The position numbers were made by a program, and so were the translations under genes. From the NCBI GenBank assembly GCA_018238625.1, contig JABCSY010000004.1, positions 22,868-86,867 of the forward strand: a stretch of DNA of 64,000 nucleotides, read 5' to 3'. This DNA is from Promethearchaeota archaeon. Lineage in GTDB: Archaea > Asgardarchaeota > Lokiarchaeia > Sigyniarchaeales > SOKP01. The notes beneath the pieces were generated by a model, which was not told the DNA's origin, did not search any database, and saw nothing but the letters and a program-made list of their open reading frames with translations. Shown here piece after piece: positions 8,895-16,395 of this stretch. Every line of letters begins with the position of its first letter. Within the stretch, counting starts at the first letter, position 1.

Positions 8895-9731
8895 ATGACT
8901 GAAGAATATGCTGATTTAAATGGAGTTAAAATTTGTTATGAAATTTACGGAGAGGGATATCCGTTATTTTTTATTCATGGATTTGGAGCGAAAAAGGAAT
9001 CTTGGATAGCTCAAGTACCTGAGTTATCTAAACATTTTAAAGTCATCCGACTTGACAATCGCGGGGCGGGAAAATCAGATAGACCCGAAACAGAATACAC
9101 CATGGAAATATTTGCTGATGATATTAAAAACCTTATGGACCATCTTGGAATTGAAAAAGCAAATGTGTGCGGGTGGTCACTTGGAGGGATGATAGTTCAG
9201 AATTTTGTTTTAAAATACCCTAATAGAGTAAACAAAGTAATTTTAATTAATACTAATTTCGGTTTCCCTGATGCCTCAGGACCAGAAGTCTATAAAAATA
9301 TGCGTCTTAGCGAGTTAGAGGCGAAAAAGGTGGATCCCGCCAAAGCATGGTGGTCTGGAACCCGTTCAAGTTTCTATATAAAATTTAGGAAACAGATGGA
9401 AGCGAACCCTTCAAAAAAGTGGTATGGCGTATGGTCCGCAGAAGATTTAATAAAGGAGAGTGCAATTAACCCACCTACAGCTAAAGACATTAATATGCAA
9501 GCTGGAGCATTAAAAACCCACAACACATTCGATAGATTGGATACCATAAAAAATCCAACGCTATTACTTACTGCTTCTCACGATAAGTTAACTCCAAAAG
9601 CATCAATGGAACAGATTCATAAAAAAATACCTAATAGTACTCTTGTAATTATTGACAAAGCTGGTCATAGCAGCCCTCTTGAAAAAACTCCAGAAGTTAA
9701 CCAAAATATTATTGAATTTTTAAAATCATAA
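8895..9731 (+). CDS. Alpha/beta hydrolase (esterase/enol-lactonase-like)
   Basis: A 278-residue hydrolase with the classical fold: HGFGAKKESW oxyanion loop, DNRGAGKSDRP strand-loop, nucleophile elbow GWSLGG (Ser95), an Asp in SHDKLTP and a His in AGHSSPLEK. These match the 3-oxoadipate enol-lactonase/haloperoxidase-like group, where the usual reactions are ester or lactone hydrolysis. An in-frame GTG at 8886 would add three residues; ATG at 8895 is preferred. It is divergent from the preceding hydrolase (about 160 bases apart) and not closely similar to it, so the two are unlikely to be a recent duplication. No signal peptide. Confidence 0.87.
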   Translation: MTEEYADLNGVKICYEIYGEGYPLFFIHGFGAKKESWIAQVPELSKHFKVIRLDNRGAGKSDRPETEYTMEIFADDIKNLMDHLGIEKANVCGWSLGGMIVQNFVLKYPNRVNKVILINTNFGFPDASGPEVYKNMRLSELEAKKVDPAKAWWSGTRSSFYIKFRKQMEANPSKKWYGVWSAEDLIKESAINPPTAKDINMQAGALKTHNTFDRLDTIKNPTLLLTASHDKLTPKASMEQIHKKIPNSTLVIIDKAGHSSPLEKTPEVNQNIIEFLKS

Positions 9732-9760
9732 TTTTTCCTTTTTTTAGATTTATTTTTTTC
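9732..9760 (+). terminator. T-rich terminator tract
   Basis: Directly after the hydrolase stop there are three closely spaced T runs of five to seven bases. Oligo-T tracts are the usual intrinsic termination signal of archaeal RNA polymerase. No hairpin is needed or seen. Confidence 0.5.
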
Positions 9761-9809
9761 CAATTTTTTAAGAAAATTAGATTAAAACATCTCGAACGCA
9801 TTAAAGCTA

Positions 9810-11027
9810 TTAAATAGAAGATAATTTTTCATTTATTTCGTTTTTATGTGTGAAAATTTTCTGGAAAGATATAATAAATGCTGGAAACGCAATAATTGCG
9901 ACGACGATTCCTAACCAATAAGGTGGGAGCGTATCAAGTATGAAAGGTCCTAATAACGGGCCAATTATTTGAGCAAGACTGTCTAAAGCAGAAGAAATAC
10001 CATTTATTTTACCTTGTTCCTGAGGAGATGCTGTTTGGGTAATTTTACTAAGCATGGGACCCCGGGTTAAGGAGGCTGCAAAACTAATAAACATCATAAG
10101 AATAAAAAGAACAAAAATATTTGTTGAAAAACCCAATAAGAAAAAGCAGACTAGAAATGTAGCTAAACCCAAACGTATAGCATTATCTTCCCCAAGTTTC
10201 CTAATAGTTGGTTTAAAAAGAGTAAATCTTATTCCTGTCCGAAATATTCCAGACGTCATAAATAAGATTGAAATGTCGATTGGCGTAAGATCTAGAACGC
10301 TAACACTGAAAAAAGAAAGGGAAGACATTACAATGGTAAAGGAGATTGTATGAAAGGCCCAGAGAGTTAGAATAGAGAGAGCACTTTTATTATCTCTTAT
10401 TTTAGGCAAAACTTCAAATTTGTTTTCATGAGGTTGAATCCTTTTTTCCTTCGGCCATGTCTCTTCCAACATAGCTAGCGTAACAATAATTGTAATTACT
10501 GTTAGACCAGCTGCAAATAATCCAGGTCCTAAAAGACCAAACCACGTAAAAAGAACACCCCCAATTGCTGGTCCTATTAGAGATGCTAACACATGGGCGA
10601 TCCCAACGTTAGCCATTTGAATACCTCTATCTTTTGGTGGAACTTTATCGCTTATGATAGCTTTAGCAATTGGAAAATTTCCTCCAAATATTCCATCAAT
10701 CATGCGTGCTAAAAATAACATCCATAATGTGTTTGAAAAAGCGGTTAATATAAACGCTAAACATGTGCCGAATTGAGAAATCAAAAGTAATGGTTTTCTC
10801 CCATATTTATCGCTAAGTTTTGCTAAAATTGGTCCAAAAATAAAACTGAACATTGCATTAACAGAAAATATTAATCCGATCATTGTCATAGAAGTATTAA
10901 AGAGTTCACTAAAGAATCCTACCATAGGAAAGAAAAGCGTGAACCCCAACACATCAATGAAAATAGCAATCCATAAAGGCGTTAATATTCGATATTTGAA
11001 TAGTTTTCTATTGTTATTTTCGGTCAT
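9810..11027 (-). CDS. MFS transporter (TetA/drug-exporter-like)
   Basis: A 405-residue membrane protein with about 12 hydrophobic segments. The signature loop between segments 2 and 3 reads GPILAKLSDKYGRKPLL, matching the MFS motif GxLaDrxGrkxxl. Segment 5 contains ALIGPAIGGVLF, the antiporter-like motif C of drug:proton exporters. The early ARMIDGIFGGNFPIAKA segment is also typical of TetA-like proteins. It probably exports a small molecule in exchange for protons. It is transcribed divergently from the gelsolin-domain gene. The substrate is unknown. Confidence 0.87.
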   Translation of the reverse strand: MTENNNRKLFKYRILTPLWIAIFIDVLGFTLFFPMVGFFSELFNTSMTMIGLIFSVNAMFSFIFGPILAKLSDKYGRKPLLLISQFGTCLAFILTAFSNTLWMLFLARMIDGIFGGNFPIAKAIISDKVPPKDRGIQMANVGIAHVLASLIGPAIGGVLFTWFGLLGPGLFAAGLTVITIIVTLAMLEETWPKEKRIQPHENKFEVLPKIRDNKSALSILTLWAFHTISFTIVMSSLSFFSVSVLDLTPIDISILFMTSGIFRTGIRFTLFKPTIRKLGEDNAIRLGLATFLVCFFLLGFSTNIFVLFILMMFISFAASLTRGPMLSKITQTASPQEQGKINGISSALDSLAQIIGPLLGPFILDTLPPYWLGIVVAIIAFPAFIISFQKIFTHKNEINEKLSSI

Positions 11028-11341
11028 ATTTTAATATTCCTAAATTATTTTAAGAAGAATAAGACAAGAATGCTCTTAATATTCCCTAAACTTATCAAAT
11101 AAAATAGACGATGACTATTAAATTATATTAAAAAAGATTTTGAATTTTTATATTAGATGAGATTTTAGCCTAAGTAATTTTACTTTTAAGCCTCTCTATT
11201 TCAATAATTTTATATGTTAATACCAGATGATTAATCTAGCAAAAAAAAGTTAAAGTTTGTTTATCGTCTTTCAAAAAGAGGTTAATTTTAAAATTCATTA
11301 GAGTTATTTTGTTTTTAAGAAAAAAAAAAGAATCGTAATTA
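11028..11341. other. Divergent intergenic region, AT-rich
   Basis: This 314-base spacer separates the MFS transporter (minus) from the gelsolin-domain gene (plus). It is almost pure A/T with several T and A runs and must carry both promoters. TATA-like stretches are too common here to single out one. No ORF, RNA or strong inverted repeat was seen. Confidence 0.5.
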
Positions 11342-12451
11342 ATGATGTCTGAAACCTATGAAAACTTTATGATTTATGGATTAGAAAGTACTGGCGAAAA
11401 AGTTAGGTTAGATATTACCGAAGAAGATTTTCGCGCTAATAATGGAACGAACGTATTAAATCCTTACCAAGTACTAGTTATCGTAAAAGAAGGGTTAAGG
11501 AGAATCTATATTTGGAAGGGGGTTGAGTCCCCCGTTAGAAAAAAATTTATTGCGTCGCAAGTCGCCGCACAATTACAAAACGATTTAGTCGTTAATGGTC
11601 ATTTTCATAGATGTAAGATAATTTCGGTTGACCAAGGAGACGAACCACGCGATTTCTTGAGAGCGTTTGATTTTGAATCGATAGAAATTCAAGAGATCTC
11701 GGAAGCTTACAAAAGCGAGTTTAGACAGATTCAACCTATATCTATGGGTAAAGAAAAGAAGGTTTATCAATGGGGGGGACCTCCTCCTGCTTTAAAAGCT
11801 AATAGTACGATTAGTAAAAAAGTAAAAGAATCCGATAGAGAAATTACGCTAAAAAGTAAAGACCCTATTAAACCCCCCGAATTAGATACTAGGAAAATTA
11901 TCGAAAAGATTGTAAAAAATGAGGTTCCAACCAATTTCAAGCGTCAAAATTTGATTTTAGGTAACTTCGAAATTTACGGAGCAGTTATCAAGAAAGCTAA
12001 AATTTTCGGAAAAGAAGTGGAAGAGGTCGATTGGGAGCCAGTTAACTCCTTACCTCACGATATAGTCGAGTTAGATAATCGAACTTTAAGAATTTATTTC
12101 GATGGAGAAAATGGGACGATTGAAGGGCTAGAAATACTCCAAAAAACGAGCGCCCCTCAAATTGAAGAAAAAAAGGATAACAAATTAGACTATAATAAAT
12201 GGACGGTAAAAGAATTGAAGCAATATTGCCAAGAAAGCGACATAAAAATACCTTCGTCGTATAAAAAAGCAGATATTATAAAGCTTATTCAATACGGACC
12301 CACTCTAGATGCTATTGACCAGAAGATTGACTATAACAAGTGGACGGTAAAGCTATTAAAGGAGTTTTGTCAAAAAAATGATATTAAGGTGCTAACTTCT
12401 TATAGAAAAGCAGACTTAGTACGAATTGTGAAAGAATATAATGAAAAATAA
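11342..12451 (+). CDS. Gelsolin-domain protein with two C-terminal SAP/HeH-like modules
   Basis: A 369-residue protein. Residues about 1-120 form a single gelsolin-type domain; the segments VLVIVKEGLRRIYIWKG, SPVRKKFIASQVAAQLQ and VDQGDEPRDFLRAF match the Asgard gelsolins, which are known to bind and remodel actin. A proline-rich linker (WGGPPPALK) and a second folded region (about 195-275) follow. Two near-identical helical modules, each beginning DYNKWTV, lie at about 282-317 and 330-366. Their pattern (WTVKELKQYCQ then SYKKADIIKLI) fits the SAP/HeH/LEM-like helix-extended-loop-helix fold, which often binds nucleic acid or chromatin partners. The fusion could link the actin cytoskeleton to DNA or to another scaffold; that is inference. 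ATG-ATG start, no clear Shine-Dalgarno. Confidence 0.85.
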   Translation: MMSETYENFMIYGLESTGEKVRLDITEEDFRANNGTNVLNPYQVLVIVKEGLRRIYIWKGVESPVRKKFIASQVAAQLQNDLVVNGHFHRCKIISVDQGDEPRDFLRAFDFESIEIQEISEAYKSEFRQIQPISMGKEKKVYQWGGPPPALKANSTISKKVKESDREITLKSKDPIKPPELDTRKIIEKIVKNEVPTNFKRQNLILGNFEIYGAVIKKAKIFGKEVEEVDWEPVNSLPHDIVELDNRTLRIYFDGENGTIEGLEILQKTSAPQIEEKKDNKLDYNKWTVKELKQYCQESDIKIPSSYKKADIIKLIQYGPTLDAIDQKIDYNKWTVKLLKEFCQKNDIKVLTSYRKADLVRIVKEYNEK

Positions 12452-12481
12452 TAGATAAAAAAAATACTATATTAAATTTAC

Positions 12482-15451
12482 TCAATCCTGAGAAGCGTAG
12501 AAATCGTCGAAGCTTTCTTGTAACTGAATCATGTATAGCTTTCTCTTTCCAGGTATAACTTTTTCTGTAAGCGTTTTTGCTTTCTCGTAGCAGGTGGCTG
12601 CTTCTACGCGCATTCCTAAGTGTTTATAGGACTGGGCTAATTTTAGAAAAGTGTGAAATGCGAACCAACTTCTTGGGTTGGCTTCTAAAGCTTGGGTAAA
12701 TTTCTCGATAGCACCTTTGTAATTTTTTGAGTTCATTAATACCTCCCCGTATGTATCGTACAGGTTTGCATCGAGAGGTTCGATTTCGATAGCTTTTTCA
12801 ATTGTCTCAATTGCTTCATCGTATCTTCCAATATTACTCAATGAAATGGCTCTATTGTTTAATAACCCTGGCGAGTTTGGATAAAGATCTAAGGCATCGT
12901 CAAGAGTCTTGATCACTTCCAAATAATTACCCATCGTGTAATGCGTAAAGCTTTTCAGTTGATACAACGATTTACGTTCCTGTGGAAATTTTTTCATCAT
13001 CTCATCGATAAGAGCCATTACATCACCTCTCATACTATCGTTCGTAATGTACAAGTGAATTTTTGTATTATAGATATCGAAGTGGTCAGGGGTTAATTCA
13101 ATTGCTTTTTCAATTTCAACTAAAGCCTCTTCAGTCCCATTTGTCTCATTTAAAATATAACTATACAGTTGATAATACCTAGCCAAATGTTTTTTATTCA
13201 GCCCCATTGATATCGCCTTCTCAAATTCCTCAACAAAGAGCTCTTTGTTTGCTTTACTCACATCAAAATTGTATACAATGTTGAATCCGTGAACCAATCC
13301 GGTAATAATATGAGAAAGTGGGTGATTTATGTAATGAAACCTTGCTTTATTGACTATGTCTAAGGCTTTCTCGAACTTTCCTCGTGTTAAATACGAGAAG
13401 GATAGTATCAAATACGCTGCTGTATCGATGCGGGGGTTATGATCGAGTAAATTGATTTTAACTACTTGTTTAATCCAATTTTTCCCCTCTTTATAATTAG
13501 TTGTGAATATGTATAATAGAGCTTTCATTACTGAGAGTTCTAGATCCCTAGGACTTATTTCAATTAATGAATTAATAAGTTCCAAAGGCCCGTCAATTGA
13601 TTTTACACAGCACTCTTTATCTGTTAGGAGGCACAGAAATTTAGTTCGTTGGAGCAAAATATTATCAGGGTATTCAGCTAAAGCTTCTTCTACAACGATT
13701 AAAGCTTTATCGTGGTCAAGATTTATTAGTATTTGGGCTTTTTGAGCAAAAAGCGATGCATCGTAAGCTCTGCTTAACCCAGATTCGATGACTTCTAACG
13801 CTCTATTGAATTTACCCATAAAGAAATAGGTTATTGATTGAAACAAATAACCAATATATTCATCAGGGTGTTTATTTATGATTTCTTCAGTTAGCTCGAG
13901 CGAATCCTCCAATTCTCCATTGCTAGTGTAAAATAAATCTTTCAGAATCATTAGTTCAATATCGTTCAAATTTTTTAAATTATCTGTAAGTAATTCGTTC
14001 ACTTTCGATAGTCTTCCTTTCGCCAACTTACTCTCTATATTCGCCAAAAACTCAGCGTTCTTAGGGAAGTATTCCTTTTTGAATTGAGATGTTCGAATAA
14101 AATTAATTTTGCTCAAATAGAAAATGTCCAAGCTATCAAAAATTCTGTTGTGTAAGAAGTAATACGCTTCGCTATCGGCTGGTTTGTTTATCGAACTCGC
14201 CGTATCAGATGTATCAAAACTTTGAATTACCTCGAAAACGTTTTGAAAGGCGATCCCTTTTATTTTATCTGTATGGTCGATCAAACTCTTCTCGCTCTCA
14301 AATTTATACGCCAAATGCTCGATATACCCCGGAATGAATTTTTTTAAAGCCGGTTTCAAATCGTCGTGGAATAAAATACTACACATATCGCCCGTTATAT
14401 CTTCAAGTAACTCGTTGATATCAGGTATGTGTGGAGATTGAACGCCACTCGCTTTCTGGAACTTACTCAAATAGGTAAATCTCCTAATGAAATCTTCGAT
14501 AATTATATTAAGCATTTTTTCTAACCGTTCTTCAGCCTGAATGTAGTAAGTGTATTTACCGCTTACATTTAGTTTAAAGAAGCATATCGGATAGATGTTA
14601 TCTTCAACGATCTTCTCAATGAAGAAGTTCAATGTTGTTAGCTTTATATCGTATTCTAAAGCAAAATCTTTAGCCGTGATGTAGTTAGGGTATTGATCCG
14701 GGTGATTAATAGCGAGATAAAGCAGAATTTTATCAAAATCCACCTCGTTGGACAAAGTACTTTCAACCTTAGTATAATCCAACCTGAGCACCATGTTCAA
14801 AAATCTGTATTTTATCCCGTTATCATCGATATTGTATTCTTTAAAAAACTCCGCTACTTTATCTGTTATTACATCAACTCTCTTGCTCTCTTCGTCTAAT
14901 ATCGATTGGCGATCTAAATCGTATTTCTTTAACATATTAAAGTATTCTAGCTCACCTGAATTAGTAATCAGATACTCTCGATTATTTTTCTCAACATAAC
15001 CATTATCAAGTAATAAATTCAAGTTTTTTGACAATGAGGATTGATTGATTTTAAGCGGTTCCTCAAGAAAATCTGACCATTTACAATGGTGGTTATTGTA
15101 CAACATCCACAGAATCCAATCATCGTAATTTCTCTTATTTGTTATAGTCTCAGGTGGATAATTCAATGATTTTTCAAGCATATCTTTAACTTGAAGATTG
15201 GCATATTGTTTTCGACCTTCAGCTGTAATCTTATACTTACCCTTCCTCTCCTTCTCAATAAAACCATTATTAATTAAGATTGTAAGATATTTAGACAAAG
15301 TTGCTTGACTTATGTTTACAGGATCTGATTTAAAATCAGACCATGAACAATGGTCGTTATTGGAGAGCATCCAGAGTATAATATGCTCAAAATTTTTGTT
15401 GATTTTCATAGGTGTAATTATACCTTCTGGTGGAAATTTTGGTATACTCAT
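12482..15451 (-). CDS. Large regulator: two winged-helix domains plus TPR array
   Basis: A 989-residue cytosolic protein. Two related winged-helix DNA-binding modules lie at about residues 20-85 and 108-172; both share ILWML, a CxWSDF segment and a SQATLSKYL/NQSSLSKNL recognition helix. A helical middle region (about 190-480) follows. From about 490 to the end there are many tetratricopeptide repeats, for example YDEAIETIEKAIEIEPLDAN and the next repeat. TPR arrays bind peptides or protein partners, so this is most simply a transcription regulator gated by a ligand. A TATA-like box about 25 bases upstream of ATG suggests a leaderless transcript. It is divergent from the micro-ORF array, with a perfect palindrome between them. 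The wHTH plus TPR layout recalls bacterial RRNPP receptors only by analogy. Confidence 0.85.
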   Translation of the reverse strand: MSIPKFPPEGIITPMKINKNFEHIILWMLSNNDHCSWSDFKSDPVNISQATLSKYLTILINNGFIEKERKGKYKITAEGRKQYANLQVKDMLEKSLNYPPETITNKRNYDDWILWMLYNNHHCKWSDFLEEPLKINQSSLSKNLNLLLDNGYVEKNNREYLITNSGELEYFNMLKKYDLDRQSILDEESKRVDVITDKVAEFFKEYNIDDNGIKYRFLNMVLRLDYTKVESTLSNEVDFDKILLYLAINHPDQYPNYITAKDFALEYDIKLTTLNFFIEKIVEDNIYPICFFKLNVSGKYTYYIQAEERLEKMLNIIIEDFIRRFTYLSKFQKASGVQSPHIPDINELLEDITGDMCSILFHDDLKPALKKFIPGYIEHLAYKFESEKSLIDHTDKIKGIAFQNVFEVIQSFDTSDTASSINKPADSEAYYFLHNRIFDSLDIFYLSKINFIRTSQFKKEYFPKNAEFLANIESKLAKGRLSKVNELLTDNLKNLNDIELMILKDLFYTSNGELEDSLELTEEIINKHPDEYIGYLFQSITYFFMGKFNRALEVIESGLSRAYDASLFAQKAQILINLDHDKALIVVEEALAEYPDNILLQRTKFLCLLTDKECCVKSIDGPLELINSLIEISPRDLELSVMKALLYIFTTNYKEGKNWIKQVVKINLLDHNPRIDTAAYLILSFSYLTRGKFEKALDIVNKARFHYINHPLSHIITGLVHGFNIVYNFDVSKANKELFVEEFEKAISMGLNKKHLARYYQLYSYILNETNGTEEALVEIEKAIELTPDHFDIYNTKIHLYITNDSMRGDVMALIDEMMKKFPQERKSLYQLKSFTHYTMGNYLEVIKTLDDALDLYPNSPGLLNNRAISLSNIGRYDEAIETIEKAIEIEPLDANLYDTYGEVLMNSKNYKGAIEKFTQALEANPRSWFAFHTFLKLAQSYKHLGMRVEAATCYEKAKTLTEKVIPGKRKLYMIQLQESFDDFYASQD

Positions 15452-15472
15452 GATTTAATAATGGTATTGCGT

Positions 15473-15480
15473 CTATATAA
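15473..15480 (-). promoter_or_regulatory. TATA box for the winged-helix/TPR gene
   Basis: Read on the minus strand this is TTATATAG preceded by the purine-rich AAAAAACC, a BRE-like element. It lies 22-29 bases before the ATG at 15451, so transcription would begin at or near the start codon and the mRNA would be leaderless, as is common in archaea. Confidence 0.5.
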
Positions 15481-15495
15481 GGTTTTTTGTTCGCA

Positions 15496-15555
15496 TCGAA
15501 CTTCGAAGTTCGTTCGAACTTCTCAAAGTCAAACTATATTAAACCTTTCGAACTT
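15496..15555. promoter_or_regulatory. Candidate operator: 16-bp perfect palindrome and three TCGAACTT boxes
   Basis: The sequence CGAACTTCGAAGTTCG (15497-15512) is a perfect 16-bp palindrome just upstream of the BRE/TATA of the winged-helix/TPR gene. The octamer TCGAACTT occurs three times, at 15496-15503, 15514-15521 and 15548-15555. The third copy lies between the TATA-like box of the micro-ORF array and its expected start site, a position suited to repression. In such AT-rich DNA this GC-containing cluster stands out. Binding by the neighbouring winged-helix protein is inferred. Confidence 0.6.
15534..15541 (+). promoter_or_regulatory. TATA-like box for the micro-ORF array
   Basis: CTATATTA lies about 70 bases before the first micro-ORF start. 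A start site about 25 bases downstream (near 15562) would leave a short leader carrying the Shine-Dalgarno of the first micro-ORF. The assignment is tentative because A/T-rich octamers are frequent here. Confidence 0.35.
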
Positions 15556-15602
15556 AATCAAATTAACAACAAAAAAAAATAAAAAAAAAGAGGTAAAATA
15601 AA

Positions 15603-15677
15603 ATGAAAAAGGATGAAAATAGAAAACTCATAAAAATGGTAGAATTTAACCCAGCAAATTTAATTTGTAGATATTAA
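15603..15677 (+). CDS. Micropeptide 1 of tandem array (24 aa)
   Basis: A 24-codon ORF that starts MKKDENRKLI and ends FNPANLICRY. The ribosome-binding site GAGGT (15590-15594) is exactly eight bases before ATG, the same spacing as in the next two micro-ORFs. The N-terminal half is charged and rich in Lys; the C-terminal half carries Asn-Pro and ends in Arg-Tyr. It has no signal peptide and one cysteine. It is the first cistron after the divergent regulator promoter. I do not recognise a family. It could be a signal peptide hormone, a modified-peptide precursor, a toxin or a leader peptide. Confidence 0.55.
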   Translation: MKKDENRKLIKMVEFNPANLICRY

Positions 15678-15749
15678 TTAAATAATATTTTTTTTATATA
15701 ATTTTTAAACCAAAAAAAATTAAAAAAAACAAAAACGAGGTAAGATAAA

Positions 15750-15821
15750 ATGGAAAAGTACGATGAAAGATTGATAATAATAAGAAACGCGGGATACATT
15801 CCTGAGCGTTTAGAGTTTTAA
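15750..15821 (+). CDS. Micropeptide 2 of tandem array (23 aa)
   Basis: A 23-codon ORF that starts MEKYDERLII and ends RNAGYIPERLEF. GAGGT at 15737-15741 is eight bases before ATG, and the preceding bases (AAAAACGAGGTAA) match those of micro-ORF 3. The charged N-terminus and the Asn-x-Gly-Tyr then Leu-Glu-Phe end relate it to micropeptide 3. A T8 run follows after the stop, as it does for the other two. Function unknown. Confidence 0.6.
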   Translation: MEKYDERLIIIRNAGYIPERLEF

Positions 15822-15925
15822 CCTAAATTAATTTTTTTTAATTCAACATTCAAAATTTAACCAAAACAAAAAACAAATCAAAAAAATTAAAAAACAACCA
15901 AAAAATAAAAACGAGGTAAAATGAT

Positions 15926-16000
15926 ATGAAAAGAAAAGAAAAGGATACCCAAACAATCCTAAACCCGACGGGATATAATACTGCAACATTAAGATTTTAA
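15926..16000 (+). CDS. Micropeptide 3 of tandem array (24 aa)
   Basis: A 24-codon ORF that starts MKRKEKDTQT and ends LNPTGYNTATLRF. GAGGT at 15913-15917 is eight bases before ATG. An out-of-frame ATG at 15921 meets a stop after two codons, so 15926 is the sensible start. Its C-terminus combines the Asn-Pro of copy 1 with the Gly-Tyr and aromatic end of copy 2 (consensus about N-P-x-G-Y-x4-L-R-F). A T-rich tract directly follows and may end the transcript before the convergent winged-helix relic. Confidence 0.6.
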   Translation: MKRKEKDTQTILNPTGYNTATLRF

Positions 16001-16033
16001 ATTAAATTTTTTTTGTCTTTTTATTTTTACTCC

Positions 16034-16330
16034 TTATTTATTAATACTGCTTTCTATTTCGCTTATTCTTTTTTTACCCATTCTAGTTATCGTGTAATTT
16101 CTCTTACTAACTTTGTGAATATAACACTTCTCAATGAATAAGCGAAGGTATTTTGATAAAGTTGCTTGACTTATATTTACAAGATCCGATTTAAAATCAG
16201 ACCATGAACAATATTCGTTAGTATAGAGCATCCAGAGAATGCAGTATTCAAATTTTTGGGAATTATCTAGAAATTTGTTTAAGATTTCTTTAGATGGATA
16301 AATTATTTTTCTAATTAATCTAAATTGTCT
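16034..16330 (-). pseudogene. Stand-alone winged-helix relic, homologous to the regulator N-terminus
   Basis: The open frame runs from a stop at 16331-16333 to 16034 and translates to a single winged-helix module. Its core (CSWSDFKSDLVNISQATLSK) differs from winged-helix 1 of the 989-residue regulator by a single residue. Homology extends upstream of the only ATG (16231) into an EYCILWML segment like HIILWML in the regulator, so the ATG start would cut helix 1. No ATG, GTG or TTG precedes it. It is either a decayed partial duplicate or a small repressor with an unusual start. It faces the micro-ORF array convergently and could compete for the same operator if made. Confidence 0.55.
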
Positions 16331-16395
16331 TTATTTTGTTTTATTGAGAAATCCTTGTTCATGTACTAAAAAAAAGATTAAAATTAATTAGAATT

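Larger units (their letters stand above)
15570..16020 (+). repeat. Three diverged tandem units, each carrying one micro-ORF
   Basis: Each unit has an A-rich leader, the block (AC)GAGGTAARAT, an ATG eight bases later, a 23-24-codon ORF, TAA, and then an oligo-T run of about eight bases. The ATG-to-ATG distances are 147 and 176 bases. The leaders and trailers are alike (for example AAATTAA plus T8, then AAACCAAAA), so the units look like old tandem duplications. Confidence 0.6.

Noticed and set aside
15350..15601. Plus-strand frame of 83 codons across the regulator start and operator
   Set aside because: It is antisense to the winged-helix gene, crosses the palindrome and promoter, and is low complexity at its end.
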